This document shows, piece after piece, positions 12,325 through 24,770 of a stretch of DNA of 64,000 bases (the stretch's first letter is position 1; the number at the start of each line of letters is the position of its first letter). The DNA lies in assembly GCA_014529385.2 (NCBI GenBank), contig CM043969.1, positions 75,066,676 to 75,130,675 of the forward strand, read 5' to 3'. This stretch comes from Adiantum capillus-veneris (lineage: Eukaryota > Streptophyta > Polypodiopsida > Polypodiales > Pteridaceae). A program made the translations under genes and the position numbers. Under the pieces are notes generated by a model, which was given only the letters and a program-made list of their open reading frames with translations, was not told where the DNA came from and did no database searches.

Positions 12325-13200
12325 ACAAACATCATTGGACATGACAATCATACAAGTATGTGAAGCATGTAATATCAATCTCACATATCCTTTTACAACC
12401 AAAATAATACTATTAGTTGGAGCTAGCTCAACTTCCACCATGCTGTAATTGCAAATTGAGACAACCTTTTTGCTATATTATAAATTTTGGATTTTGGAAA
12501 CAAAGAACATTACACACACTTACAAATTCAATTCGTCAAGAGTCAAATCCTAACTTTGTATAATTCTTAAACATTATTCAAATAAGAAAACCTACAATAG
12601 AAGAAATCAATCACTACATGTGTCATATAATAGTTAATGAGCAAGAAGCTATTGGGTTTATTCATGCAAACAGATCATAATTTGTACTCATTTAACTGAT
12701 ACACAATTATATGTTCATTATTTTCAAATAAAAATAATTATAAAACAGATGTTAAGTGTTGCATACATAAACAACATACTACTTTAAAGACTCGGATAGA
12801 AGATCCAAAATTTTGTACCATAGCAAAACTAGCATTTGGTGCAAAAGTCCTGATCATACATTATATTGACTTTCATATTGGACTAATATGAACAATTTAA
12901 AGCAATAATCACTACTATACAAATTCTTTTGATTTCAATTAATGAGAGTATTTCTATTAAACAATCTAAACAACAAAAAAGAACATATGAAAATAAATTT
13001 TACTATAAAACTAGTTTCCCATTAGTATTGGCATATTCAATTTTCGGTCACAAATATCAAGGAATGACGAAAGTAAATAAAAAATTGGTAGTAATTAAAA
13101 AATCAATTAGCCTCTCGGACTTGCTTATGTAATGTTATCACAAAACACGACAAGAAATAAAATGAGAATATTAAACACACTTAAACAAAATGATTTTGAA
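12325..13200 (+). pseudogene. Helitron PIF1-type helicase fragment, C-terminal part
   Basis: The segment 12,340-12,800 aligns by eye with 18,590-19,050 and covers the helicase motif III region. IILLVGA near 12,403 is followed by a scrambled GDLAELP. Then 13,015-13,068 encodes FPLVLAYSIFGHKYQGMT, followed by VNKKLVVIKKS. These match my memory of PIF1/Helitron helicase motifs V-VI (LAYAITGHKCQGAT). The fragment lacks motifs I and II and the Rep domain, and has stops and frameshifts. In a complete element this protein is a rolling-circle Rep-helicase that moves the transposon; here it is a relic. I could not find convincing Helitron ends (5' TC, 3' hairpin plus CTRR). Confidence 0.7.
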
Positions 13201-14540
13201 TCAATGCCCAAGTTTTAATAATGAAGTGTGTATTAAATAACACACATGTATTTATAATATTTTGTAGAGAGTTTGTATTTTTTTGTATCTATAACAACAA
13301 AGATAATACAATAGATACAAAAAATACAATACAATAGGTGATGAGGTAAGTACTTTAAATTTCTCTCGTAATTTACAATTGCTATATGAAAACAAGAAAA
13401 TAACTATGTTGTACTTGTGTTTGTTAGCTTTTCGAACAAATTTTCAGAAAGGCACAAGCTGAACAAGAAAAATAAAAATTACTTCAAGAAAAAATAAAAG
13501 ATTTCACATTTTTTATTCATAAGTTAAGAAATGTGAATGGTGAGAGTTTATGGATGTGAGGTAAAAAGTATATTAATCAATGGTTGACCAATCATGCAAA
13601 TGGTAATGTCTTTGATGACGATAATAGATACAATTACATGAATGTAATCATTTTTATATCACCACAAACTAGAACATTAGAGTTCTCAAGTTTTAATATT
13701 TTAAAGTTTTATCATAATATTTTACCATATACTCTATATTTTAAAGTAGATAAAAAGATATACAACTATCAACTTCATCCAAGTTTTGTCTAATACTTTG
13801 CACATTTTACAAAATATATAATCAAAATCTAGATTACTTGCCTCTAAAACATCTTCAATGCAAGTAAAATTGCTTGACATTTGAACTTATAAATTTGACA
13901 AACCATCAATGGTGATACCTTCTCTTTACAAGTAAAAGTTTTCAAGCTTGAGAAATCCTTTTCTCAAGTTGATCGAATGGAAAAAGGAAATATTTAGCTC
14001 TAAGAATAGGATACATATGTAGGATTAAACTTTTTCTCTCTTGTCAGCTTACTATATGTCACACAATAATTTTATTTCTTTATAGTCCTACTTTCTTATC
14101 TTTTTACAATTGTCTCCACAAAACATTAACTTTCTCAACTATTTGAAAATTCAACACACATCGTTTTACCCCTGTTGGCAAGATTTTCAATTGAATAGTG
14201 TCATGAAAAATTTGTGAGAGTGGAGAAGTATTATTGACCACAATGTAGGAATCAAAGAGTGTATTTTTTTTGTAGGTATGTCTTCATTACCAACTCAATA
14301 AGTATTGCATATCCTTTTATCACTCGCTCAAAAAGAAAACCATACAGCTCATGTCTATCAAGGCGGCAAAGACATGATCTTATTTTTAAAATAATAATCG
14401 TGCAAAGGAGACCCAATGTTATCAAGATCTACAACATCCTTTGCAATGTTATCAGCCAAAAAAATCATCTATCATCTTGTACTTTTATTTGTTGAGCTAC
14501 TCACCATTTTGTAGGTCCTCTTTTGTGATATAAATAACTC
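13200..14540. other. No gene recognised
   Basis: AT-rich sequence downstream of the Helitron relic. The plus-strand open frame 13,584-13,793 has no motif I can assign. It may be part of the Helitron relic or unrelated. Confidence 0.4.
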
Positions 14541-15390
14541 TTCTTTTGATTGATAAGAAGACATTGCCAGGAAGCACACAATTATAATTGCTGAAAGGGT
14601 GTTTTCTTTTGTAATCAAGCTCAAATGAATGTTTTTTCTGGAACTTGACGAATGTCTCGTCTAAGGAACTTCATGCCTTCGGCAACATAACAAGATTCTC
14701 AAGAGCAAACTACAAAATGGAAATATCTCCTCTGCAATGATTTGAAGCATTCTCAATATCTGGCAAACATTAGCTTCTCTAGCTGTCCACCAAATCTTAA
14801 CATTGAATCTCTTTAATATGCATAGTCTTTAAAAAGTGTATGCAACCCTGGTTGTACAACAATATGCCTTCATGAATCATATTGAATAGATTCATGAATT
14901 GATGATGGTTGTTGAGTTTGTTTCAATAGTAATCCATTCAAGTCCAATATTATTGTCAACATGGATTTATCGAAATTCAATGAAGCCAAAGTAGTTGCAT
15001 CAACGCCACTCTCTTGCACATCTTTTACAAATTGAAAATTTTCACCCTTGGCTTTCTTAGATGAAAGATGCAACAAGAATTTGTATTTCAGTATCAGTAA
15101 TTGGATTCAATTCTTCAAGTGAGGCCTTTGTGGGCATATATGGAAGACTTTCATTAATTGCTGTTGGATTGAAGCATTCCTTATCTATCCCATCCTCAAA
15201 CCCTAGATCTAAGAAAAAACAATGAAAGATCACACAATAGCCTCCTAGAGGATGAAATATTAATAAGCAAGATTTCTTAACATGATTATCGACATCCACA
15301 TAATGATCACTTTTCTCAAACATTACTGCACCATGTCTATTATATAAGGAAAAAAATACATAGAGGGTAACTCTATCCAAAACCTAAGTA
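14540..15390 (-). pseudogene. FCP1/NIF-phosphatase-like fragment, broken
   Basis: On the minus strand an open frame from 15,380 leads into TIILDLNGLLL near 14,960-14,930. After a stop this is followed by HIVVQPGLHTLFKDYAY near 14,865-14,825, then LEKLMFARY, and ESCYVAEGMKFLRRDIRQV near 14,700-14,645. In the FCP1/NLI-interacting phosphatase family of the HAD superfamily the acylphosphate motif is DxDG or DLNG, with a downstream VRPGL motif; the order here matches. At least three stops interrupt the reading and the C-terminal metal-binding Asp motif is not recognisable. The match rests on two short motifs, so it is tentative. Confidence 0.45.
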
Positions 15391-15439
15391 TTTTAGTACG
15401 TTACTTACATATCAAGGACATTAAAAGAATATATTTAGA

Positions 15440-15900
15440 ATTGCATAGTCCTAGATATTTGTAGCACTATCCATTGATTTGATAATACTAAGTAAGTTTT
15501 GTAAGGATGGGTACATCTTTGATTCATCACTTGGCCAATCTAAACAAGTTGTTGGAGAGGAAGGGAATTATCAATCCACAACCAAGCAACCTTAAGCAAG
15601 TTTTGGAAGGGAAATTCCATGTTGTCTAGAAGGTTTGATGCATCCTAGATCCACCACTTGGGTCATTCTAAACATAGTATAGAAGGGAGAATGCATCATA
15701 AATATACCATATTCCCATTCTATATAGTTTGTGCAAAGAAGGATGCATCCTAAATAGAATCAAGGTCATTCTAATTATGTTTTGAATGGTGGTATGCATC
15801 CTATGTATTGAATCAAAACAAGTTGTGAAAGACTAGTATAAATCTTAGATCCACCATATGGCCAATCTAGAAATCATGGAAGAGTAGATGCTATCTCAAT
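15440..15900 (+). repeat. Degenerate ~100-bp tandem repeat
   Basis: The phrase GGCCAATCTAAAC / GGTCATTCTAAAC, then a GTT..GAAxGG stretch and GATGCATCCTA, returns near 15,532, 15,661, 15,766 and 15,863. Periods of roughly 95-130 bases and heavy divergence indicate an old array. Confidence 0.45.
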
Positions 15901-16278
15901 CAAACATTCAATCATTGCATGTTTGAAAAATGAGCGAGCGATTCTTACCTCATGATAAAGAAAAAAGGAGAAAGAAAAGGGAGAGGAGGAGTGGGGAGAG
16001 ACACAAAGATGAAAGCACTAAACACATTTCACTAGATTAAGCTCATCTTTAGTAGTGCTCATCTTTTACAAGAGGTGGAGGTTTTTATAAATGGAAGGTA
16101 GAGGGCTACATACGAAAGAATGGGTAAAATGCAAGGACTAAGAGGAGGAAAGAGAGGTACAATGAAATAAATAGAGCCAGTTCTTTGTGTCACAATGCAA
16201 AATTTGAGGGAATAAATAAAAATAAGAGAGGCTAAAAAGAAGAGACAAGGCACATAGTGCATTTTTTTGTTGGGGTGT

Positions 16279-16299
16279 GGGGGGGGGGGGGGGGGGGGG
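16279..16299. repeat. Poly-G tract (21 G)
   Basis: Uninterrupted run of 21 guanines, preceded by TTGGGGTGTGG. Confidence 0.95.
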
Positions 16300-16559
16300 C
16301 ATTTATCAAGAGGGGAGAAAAAGAATGGCCCAGATACAAAACTTAATGGTGATTCAATATTTGGCTAGAGAAAGTAGAAAACCCTCTTTAACAAAAAGGA
16401 AAAAATCAAGGGGTAACAAAGTGGTGGTGGTGGTGGTGGGGTTTTCCAAGGTTAAGGAAGGGTGCAAAATTAGGAGGCCATAATTTTATTGACGTTGGGT
16501 GCATTGAGCCAACAAATAAGAGGCTTGGGAAGGTGGCAGAAATATGGTGTGTTGCCAAG

Positions 16560-16560
<1 letters not shown>

Positions 16561-16610
<50 letters not shown>
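16561..16610. repeat. (GA)n microsatellite
   Basis: About 50 bases of GA dinucleotide repeat. Confidence 0.95.
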
Positions 16611-16613
<3 letters not shown>

Positions 16614-17269
16614 AAGTTATATGTACACGGTGAGAAGGGTATTTTGACCACCATGGGGGAGAGTTTGGATTTGGGCTCGTTAATTAGGAGGGAATTTCTT
16701 TCCCTGTAGGAGATGAAGGTAAAATAATATCAAAGAAGAGATTGGGGGTAACCTCTTGCTCTAAGTCTGTGAATTTTTTTGAAGCAAATGCTAAGAAATC
16801 CCTCTAGAGAGCTTTCTCTAATGTTATACCTTTTATGTTTTGAGATAATAAAAGAGATTTTTTTGGTGGGTGGGGTTCCAAGATTGCCAGGGTATGTAGT
16901 TGTAAGAGTTGAGTCTTTTTTGAAAGCAGTGCAAGTCTAGAGTGAAAAAGAGGGTCCTTTGGAGAAATGAATATCAAGGATGGAGACTTCTATAGTGGAG
17001 ATGATAGGGGTAATTTTGGTATCTTCTTGTAGTCGAGGCATTTTGCGAGAAAAGTTTGCTCATTTGGGTGGTGACCTCGTGTTGAACAAGCTAATTGACG
17101 ATGTCGTGTTTGGGTAATGTCATTGCTTTGGCCAAGAGGGTTTGTTGGGATCTCTTTCTAAAAAAATGAAGCACCAATTCTAGGAAAGTAGCCAAGTTAG
17201 TTTGAAGAATAGAGTTTTGGACTAAAGAGGCAAACTCTAAGAGACAGGATCTCTTCAACAACACAAGTT

Positions 17270-19060
17270 GATTGGCTATATAATATAGTTATCCAAAGAA
17301 AACATAGAGTTGTAATATCAATTGTAACAAAGATTGACATAAATGTAATATAGAGTTTCCTTCTCGATCCAAACCTCTTTTTATCCATTATTAGATAAAA
17401 ATACACAAACATGGACCTATTTTAGACCTAATTTAGAACATAGAAACATAGTGTTGGTAAATTTAAACTATGGAAAGCTCATATAAATATACAAAAAGAT
17501 ACAAAATTAGGGCTATCATACTATTTACTTAAATACATAGAACCAATGGGTTAACTAAATTTGAACTCAGAGGTGCTAAGGCATTAGGTTAAGAAGATTT
17601 GGATCCCCTTAAATTACAAATCATTTTAGCCCAAGTACTATTAAAATTGGTATCTTGTACATCATATAGACTTTTCACCGCCAAAACAACGTCATTGTTA
17701 TTTAGAAAATATTACAAAAAATATTACATGGAAAGACTTATTGATTTATAATCCATTACATTCTATGACTTTTGAAAAACTTATACTACAGAGAAAATTC
17801 CAAGATCTAAATACAAAAGTTACTATAGAGATACATTAGGACACTATATAATATACAAATATAAGCACTTGATAAAATTCATTAATTATCATTGACACAT
17901 TGTTTAAAGCCATTTTTTTATAATGTACTACTCAAACATATTAAGTTTCATTAATGAGTGTGAATTGTTCTCACAAAACAACACATTACAATGTTCTTTT
18001 TTATGATGGCATATAGAGAAATAATTACTACCACAAATGATATTGAAAAGTTGTTAGATTCTTATGAAAGAATACATATGTTAATCAATGAAAGTAAACA
18101 ACAAATTACAAACATATATTGCAACAAAGTCCTATATAAATTATATAGAATGACATGCTAGTATTAAGCAATTCTATGAATCTAATAGATTTTAATTCCA
18201 TCACTCAAAAAGTAATAAAATCACTAAGATGAATTAAAAGGTATAAAAAACATAAAAACTAACTATCAATCAATAACACATTTTTCAATGGAGGCTTGCA
18301 TATCATAAATGAAACTTGAAGATCAAGAAAAACTCACATTATTAGATAGATAATATATAACCGTATGAAAAATAGAGTAGTAGTTATTTTAGCAACATCT
18401 ACAGGTGCAGCAACAATTTGAATTAGTACTTTAGCAAGAATTTCACATTACCAATTTGGATTGCCAAACAAATGATATATACAAATCATCATTAATGTGT
18501 ATTGAGATGAAAATTATTCTAATATAAAATGTTCAATCTTAATAGTTGTAGATGAGATATCTATGATGACAAGCATAACATCGAACATGATAATCATGCA
18601 AGTATGTGAAGCATGTAATATCAATCACATATCCTTTTATGACCAAAATGATACTATTAATTGGAGATTTAGCTGAACTTCCACTATGTTGTAATTGCAA
18701 ATTGAGACAACCTTTTTGCCATATTATAAATTTTGGATTTTGGAAACAACGAACATTACACACTTACAAATTCAACTCGTCAAGAGTCAAACTCTAACTT
18801 TGTATAATTCTTAAACATTATTCAAATAAGAAAACCTACAAAAGAACAAACCAATCACTTCATGTGTCATATAATAGTTAATGAGCAAGAAGCTATTGGG
18901 TTTATTTATGCAAACACATCATAATTTGCACTCACTTAACTGATACACAATTATACGTTACATAAAGTTATTTCTAAATATAAATATTTATAAAATAGAT
19001 GTTAAGTGTTGCATACATAAACAACATATTGCTTTAAAGACTTGGATAAATGCAAAGCAA
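17270..19060 (+). pseudogene. Helitron relic: Rep C-terminal part and helicase motifs I-III
   Basis: 17,275-17,700 is homologous to 33,905-34,345 and 46,440-46,880. It encodes LSYYLLKY near 17,510, the Tyr-containing Rep motif 3 (YxxKY), after KAHINIQKDT. Further on, 18,381-18,417 gives VVILATSTGAATI and then HYQFGLPN. 18,545-18,571 gives VVDEISMM (Walker B/motif II), and 18,650-18,682 gives ILLIGDLAELP (motif III). These are Helitron-type PIF1 helicase motifs in the correct order and spacing. The Walker A loop before 18,380 is degraded (RSRKTH). Many stops are present. From 18,590 to 19,050 it matches the fragment at 12,340-12,800. Together the window's Helitron pieces cover most of one Rep-helicase. 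Confidence 0.75.
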
Positions 19061-19064
19061 ATAG

Positions 19065-19833
19065 ATTGGAAAAAAATTATATATTAATTTATAACAAGCA
19101 ATCCATTATGGATACAATATACTTAATGGAAGTCTTAACACAACAAAAAAAATTTACGACTTAAAGCCAAAAATAGTTATTATACCATCATTTGTTATTA
19201 ACTAATGTGATTTTTAACTAGGCTAAATTCTTTGATTCTTTCATAACATCAAAAAATCTAGCATCATTATTATATTCATTATAATAACTTAGTGTATATA
19301 CACAAACGTTACATTCTAGTAATACCAAATGATGAACATGTCCATAATACGCACCGCCTCTAGCCAAAAGATTATGAGTTTTCACTAATACTCCTCTTTA
19401 AATGCACATTATGGTTACTCTTATCATCTTCCTTCATAATTGGTAATTTATGTGGAGTTGCATCATGGATACAAGTATAGCACACACACAATTACAACAC
19501 ATAGATAAGCTACTTCCATTATTAGGATTCCCTCATTATATGCAAGAAATGGCATTATAACCTCCAAATAAATAATCTCCATCATCTAGTGCCCAAATTT
19601 AAGCACACGCTTTTATGCCGAGCAAACCAATAACTTTTCTTTTCTCCTAATTAACTCTTGAACTACTACACTCAAAGCTAGTTGATTTTGCCAACATTGA
19701 GTCTACCTTGTATTCAAAACACTGAAATGATGGTGATGCCTCCTTAAGCACACTTTTTGGATAAGAGAAAAAGTAAAATTTTGCCTCTATATGTGTGTTT
19801 ATCTTGCGCCTAATCCAGCTTACATGCAATTCA

Positions 19834-19835
<2 letters not shown>
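19065..19835. other. No gene recognised
   Basis: AT-rich sequence with no recognisable protein or repeat. Confidence 0.45.
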
Positions 19836-19837
<2 letters not shown>

Positions 19838-19893
<56 letters not shown>

Positions 19894-19989
19894 TACACTT
19901 GCTCCGGATAGATCTCGAAGTCTCTTTGAAAAAAACTTCTCTTCTCGTCCTTTTTCTCTCTCTCTTGATGCAGGTTAGCAAGTTTTCTA

Positions 19990-20026
<37 letters not shown>
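19838..20026. repeat. Facing (GA)n and (CT)n microsatellites
   Basis: A (GA)n run at 19,838-19,890 and a (CT)n run at about 19,994-20,026 are separated by about 100 bases. They are mutually complementary, so this strand could fold back on itself. A short (GT)n lies at 20,259-20,276. Confidence 0.9.
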
Positions 20027-20029
<3 letters not shown>

Positions 20030-20031
<2 letters not shown>

Positions 20032-23000
20032 TTTACAAACAAAGGATACATAGACACCTTCATTGTATTGAAAGTACAATTTTCTATGACATGTTCACTG
20101 TAGAGGCTCCTTTAGACATATCTAGCATGTCTCTTTTGGCCATTGTTCAATACCAACTTCTTCTCATTGGATTTGGCTTTTCTCCTTGGCCTTCTATTTC
20201 GAAGTTGTAGGCTACCTTTGGACCATTTTCATTAATCAAGTAATATCAGTGCATACATGTGTGTGTGTGTGTGTGTTGTATTAAATCTATACTTATAACA
20301 AATGAACATAAAAGTTCAAAAGATAACTGGTTTTAGACAAAGGATAGAGATTGGCATAAAATGACTCAGTCTGAGATTCATTTTTGTACATCAAAGTGAT
20401 AATGAAGTATCATTCCAATGCATTTATACATGAGATAGTCAAAAAACTAGTTTTAAAGTAAAGGAATCTAGGTTCTTCATTGTTAGACAACAGCTAAGCC
20501 AAAAAGTTTCTAAGGAAATATAGGATTCTCACCTATATCCATATAAACAAAACAACAGATTCATTAGCCTTGAATACGCATTACAAGTGTCAACAAAACT
20601 ATCAATTGTTATCCATATCTTATTTAGAAAACCTTTTAAGTTAAACCTATTATTCTTTTTAAACTATCAGACGGTGCAAAGTATTTAGGAGACAAATATC
20701 CATTGCAAAAGTAAGTAGATGAACCAAAAGAAATGTATTTCCACATCGTTTTATTGTGATCAAAAGGCCATCACCCTTTCAGATCCAAAAGTCAAAAAAT
20801 CCCTTTAGTTTGAAAATATTGTGATAAGAAGGCCACCTCTCCTTCTGATCCAAGTGTCAAAAGATCCCTCTAATATTTCATTTTTGCTACAAATTTTGTA
20901 ATTTATTCCAAATAAGATTTAACTTTTTGAATTACAAACCCCAAAACATAAAGCTATATTTTTTAATGTTTTTTATGTGAGCAGAAGGCCACAATCCCTT
21001 TTGATCCAATTGTCAAAAGATCCCTTAAATATTTTATAAAAAATAAAAGTATTTAGGATATAATTATCCTTTCAAAATTGAATGATTAGCAAGTTTTCTT
21101 AAAAATTATTGTGATCAAAAGGCCAACACCCCTTCTGAGCCAAGGGTTGTCGCAAAACCTTTTGAACTATATATAAAGTGTCCTTAAACATGAGTCAGTC
21201 ACACAATCAACGAGCTGCTTATTTTAGTCTAAACAAAATTGTATCAAACTAGTGTCGAAGTTGTTAACAAAATATAAAGAAAAGTGAAGCTTTAAGTAGC
21301 CCAGATAGTTGTGGACCAGTCTATTTCTTCGAATTAGTGCCATATAACTACAAATGTAAAAATTCTAGAAGCCTACCTGGTCCAATGTAAAAACAATTAG
21401 AGATTTATTGTTACAAACCAAGCACAAGCCATGATGTACACAATCCAAATGAAGTAAACTCAAGCCCTAGAGCTAGAGCTATCATTTGGGCCATAGTTTT
21501 CATGTAAATCCCATTTCAGATGTCAGTTTTTTCAAGGTAAAGTCTCAACAATAGTATCAAGAATCACAGCCCGGATTGTTAAAGTCAAATCTGAACTTCA
21601 TTCATAGAGTTAAAACAGGCTTTTTTGTGCTATCTTTGTTTTTAATAAATATGAGTCTTGTCAGCTTAGAGAACGAGCGGGTAAGGTTTAGTTAAACCAA
21701 AATCACAGACAAACTCATCAACCACAGCCAAACTGGCCAACCATTTTAAGTATTATTGCCAAGGAAGTGAGAGTATCCAAAAAGTCTCATAAAGATCAAA
21801 CCATATCATGCTTTAAAGATCATATCACAATGCAAAGAGATTATCACAGCAACCATCTCCCAAGTGTAAATACAAAATCACTAATCATATTAATGCAGCC
21901 CATCAAGGCTCACCAATTTACTAACAAAAAGATTTTCCATGGTTCTATAAACCCAAATGCCTAAGCCAGGTACATCACATCAATTATCTATGCCCAAATA
22001 TTACCAAGTTATCATAATATAGCTCTATCACTGTCATTAAAGAAACACAAAACTAGAAGTAAATGATCAGTTTCCATATAAACATAGATTAGTGAAGGCA
22101 TCAAGAGCCAACAATGAGTTCAGCCAACATGACCCAGAAGTAATAACTAAGATCAGTTTATGTCTAAGAGCAGCATCAAAGGCTATCATATTATCATAAC
22201 CAATAACCTAGAGGGGTAAATAAGTACTAGTAAATAGGACCAGATTAACATTAGAGTGCGAGTATCATAATCAACAGCATGGGAAGCAATAGCCAAGCCA
22301 TGATACCATTATATTAGAAGTAATATCCACCAGAAGCATGCCCAATAATTTCAACCAATCCAAGAAGGGGGTTCAAACAAAGTAAAGTTTGAAAATCAAA
22401 ATCAAAATCAAATGAAAAGTCAAATGAAGAGCCAACATGCATAGTTATCTTATACATATCATCAACTCATAAGTAGCAAAAGATGTCCCTATATTTGGTT
22501 GATTCCATTTTGTACAACAAAAAGAACCAGACAAAGTGAGAATTTTTTTCTATCAATGAATTAAATATATAGCCATCTCATAAATAAAGACTGATATAAA
22601 CTACCAAATGCCTGAAAGTCAAAATCATAGCTATTAGACAATAGCCATTTATGGAATAAGATTGTGACATAAACCCACAATGCCTATTTGCATGAGATTA
22701 AAAGTGATGTTGTATGCATAATTTTTTAAACATAATAGTCAGCATGGCCATCATCAGATGTATAACAAACAGGTTACGACAATTGGAATAATCATCAACC
22801 AAGTATGATAAAGAACATAACTTGTGAAGCTATCATCACCAACTCTTACATAGGTTTTAACAAGAATTAAATAGTGAAACAATGTTAAGTGAGGGTATAG
22901 AAAAACCCTCACCTTGGTTAAATATGTACCCCGTCAGCCAATGAAGTTACCATAGCAATTTTGAGACATGAAAGCACCCAAGTTGTATTCTCATGATGGG

Positions 23001-23770
23001 TCTAGTTGTGCACCTTGAATAAAGCTCCATATCCCAACAATATAGCAACCATGCAAGCCTCAAAGGACCACAAAAGCATAATCTTCAAGGGGTCGCCCAG
23101 TATACCAGGCAACAAATTGGCACAGGGAGGAAGGGGGAGAGAGAGGGGAGGTAGGAGAGGGAAGTGTCTCAGAGAGTTACGAGGGACAACATAGCAAGGA
23201 CAACCCCGCACGAGTTATGCCAAGAAAACAACACGACAGAGTGAAGATGACCTAGCAAAGAATGCAGGTAAAGAACAAGGGCAAGGGTTAAGTCCCATAG
23301 CAATCAAACTTCGACACCCATCAAGACCCTAAAACAAGGTGAGTTTCCTACCCCAAGAATATGCAATCAGCAAGGTATGCGTGTATATGGTAGAAGGTCC
23401 ACTAGTCAATGTAACCGATAGCCCCAATATGAATAGTACAACCTTGAGGAAAGCTTAATAATACCACCCTTCAAAATATTCTCAAAGGGGAGGTAGCAGG
23501 TGAAGACTTCAACAAAGTAATCGGCCAGTAGTACAAACCTTCCCACGATTGTGAAATAAAGCTTGTTTACTTGTTAACTCCATCATGCTGTGAAAGAGTC
23601 AAATTCTTCTAGGATACAAACTCAAAGTAGTCATCCACAAGATAAAATAGCCATCGGCTATATCAATAGCTCAAGTGTAAGTGTGTGAGAAGAGAAACAT
23701 GCCCTCCATCCCACCAATATAGAAAGTATTATCTAGGAAGGCAATTAGGTCACACCCAGTATAGTGACAA
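20030..23770. other. 3.7 kb without a recognisable gene
   Basis: AT-rich, non-repetitive apart from the short degenerate repeats at 20.75-21.17 kb. Small open frames (21,767-21,964; 23,002-23,211) have no known motif. Confidence 0.45.
20756..21172 (+). repeat. Four degenerate ~60-bp repeats
   Basis: The phrase TGATCAAAAGGCC, then a short C-rich gap, CCCTTCTGATCC, and GTCAAAAGATCCCT occurs near 20,757, 20,820, 20,976 and 21,112. Spacing is uneven because unrelated AT-rich DNA sits between units 2-3 and 3-4. Confidence 0.6.
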
Positions 23771-23773
23771 AGT

Positions 23774-23774
<1 letters not shown>

Positions 23775-23863
<89 letters not shown>
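23775..23863. repeat. Compound (GT)n-(GA)n microsatellite
   Basis: About 46 bases of GT repeat run directly into about 43 bases of GA repeat. Confidence 0.95.
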
Positions 23864-24513
23864 ACGGAGTTAGTGAGAAGACAAGTTTACCATCTAAGCA
23901 TTGGACCTTACCAAAGCATTTTAAATTAGATTCTCACCACACATTTCAAATTGCAAGTGAAATTTTCATGAAGCAAAGTATACGTGCCTTTTTTTCTCTC
24001 TGCAATGTACAGACAACACATGGCAGCTTGCATCTTACTTGCCAAAGATCGTTCTTCATGCACAATATTAAGCTCCATGTTTGCAGCCTGGTATCAAATG
24101 CCAAATAAATTTTTTACATTGGTCAATCCAGGGGGTTTATGTGAAATATTTCCGACTACTAATGTTATTCTATTAATTGGGCCAAAGTTCAGTGGCTGAG
24201 TACCTAAAAAGAGGCAACTAATAAGATCATACACTATATGTTATATAAGCATAGCAATATCTTAAGGTAAAAATAACCACATTTTTTGAGGAAAAGTTGT
24301 GTGGGCATGGTCAAAAGGCCCAAACCATCACAAATGTGCATGCATCGATAAAAGACATTCATGCCATGATGTTGCCCCAACCATTATATTTTATTTTTCT
24401 CTCTCAAAACTTGAGGTCAAGGCTCATAGAATAGTCTTTGAGGTCTCTTAGGATTATTCCAACGACATTGAGATCTTTCTTATCATCGATGTGTGTGTGT
24501 GTGGAGGAGGGAA

Positions 24514-24545
<32 letters not shown>
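24514..24545. repeat. Poly-G tract (32 G)
   Basis: Uninterrupted run of 32 guanines at microsatellite site 1 of the 1.45-kb unit, where other units carry only (GT)n. Confidence 0.95.
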
Positions 24546-24547
<2 letters not shown>

Positions 24548-24675
24548 TGAGGGTTGTGTGACCAAAGTAGATTCAATTTGTGTTACTCTACTTATGCAAC
24601 ATTTCACTCTATTGAGCACGGGCAATCATGGATCAGTATAAGAGTAGTTTAGCTTGTTGATGTTGCAAATTGGAG

Positions 24676-24770
<95 letters not shown>

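Larger units (their letters stand above)
11240..12325 (+). repeat. Six-unit ~180-bp tandem satellite with internal hairpin
   Basis: The marker GATGGCCATGAAACTTTG (with variants) begins near 11,310, 11,496, 11,684, 11,860, 12,042 and 12,222, giving a period of 175-188 bases. Each unit contains in order: a CACAATCCCAGAC-like start, AATAAG, the marker, GCATTACC, CAAAGTTTCATGGCCAT, CCATCTCATTGG, GGGCTACACAA, ACCACAAGGCTTG and GAGGGCCCTATGGCAAAAA. The marker and CAAAGTTTCATGGCCAT are reverse complements, so every unit carries an inverted repeat around a 35-base spacer. Units differ substantially, so the array is old. It ends where Helitron helicase homology begins. Confidence 0.85.
15900..17265. 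other. No gene; several simple repeats
   Basis: A 21-base G run (16,279-16,299) and (GTG)n near 16,420-16,440 occur here. Between and after them I see only G-rich and AT-rich unique DNA. Confidence 0.5.

Noticed and set aside
13584-13793. Plus-strand open frame as a Helitron C-terminal part
   Set aside because: It follows the helicase relic but no Helitron motif is recognisable, so it was left unassigned.
21767-21964. Plus-strand 65-residue open frame
   Set aside because: No motif, no neighbour support, ordinary length for AT-rich noise.
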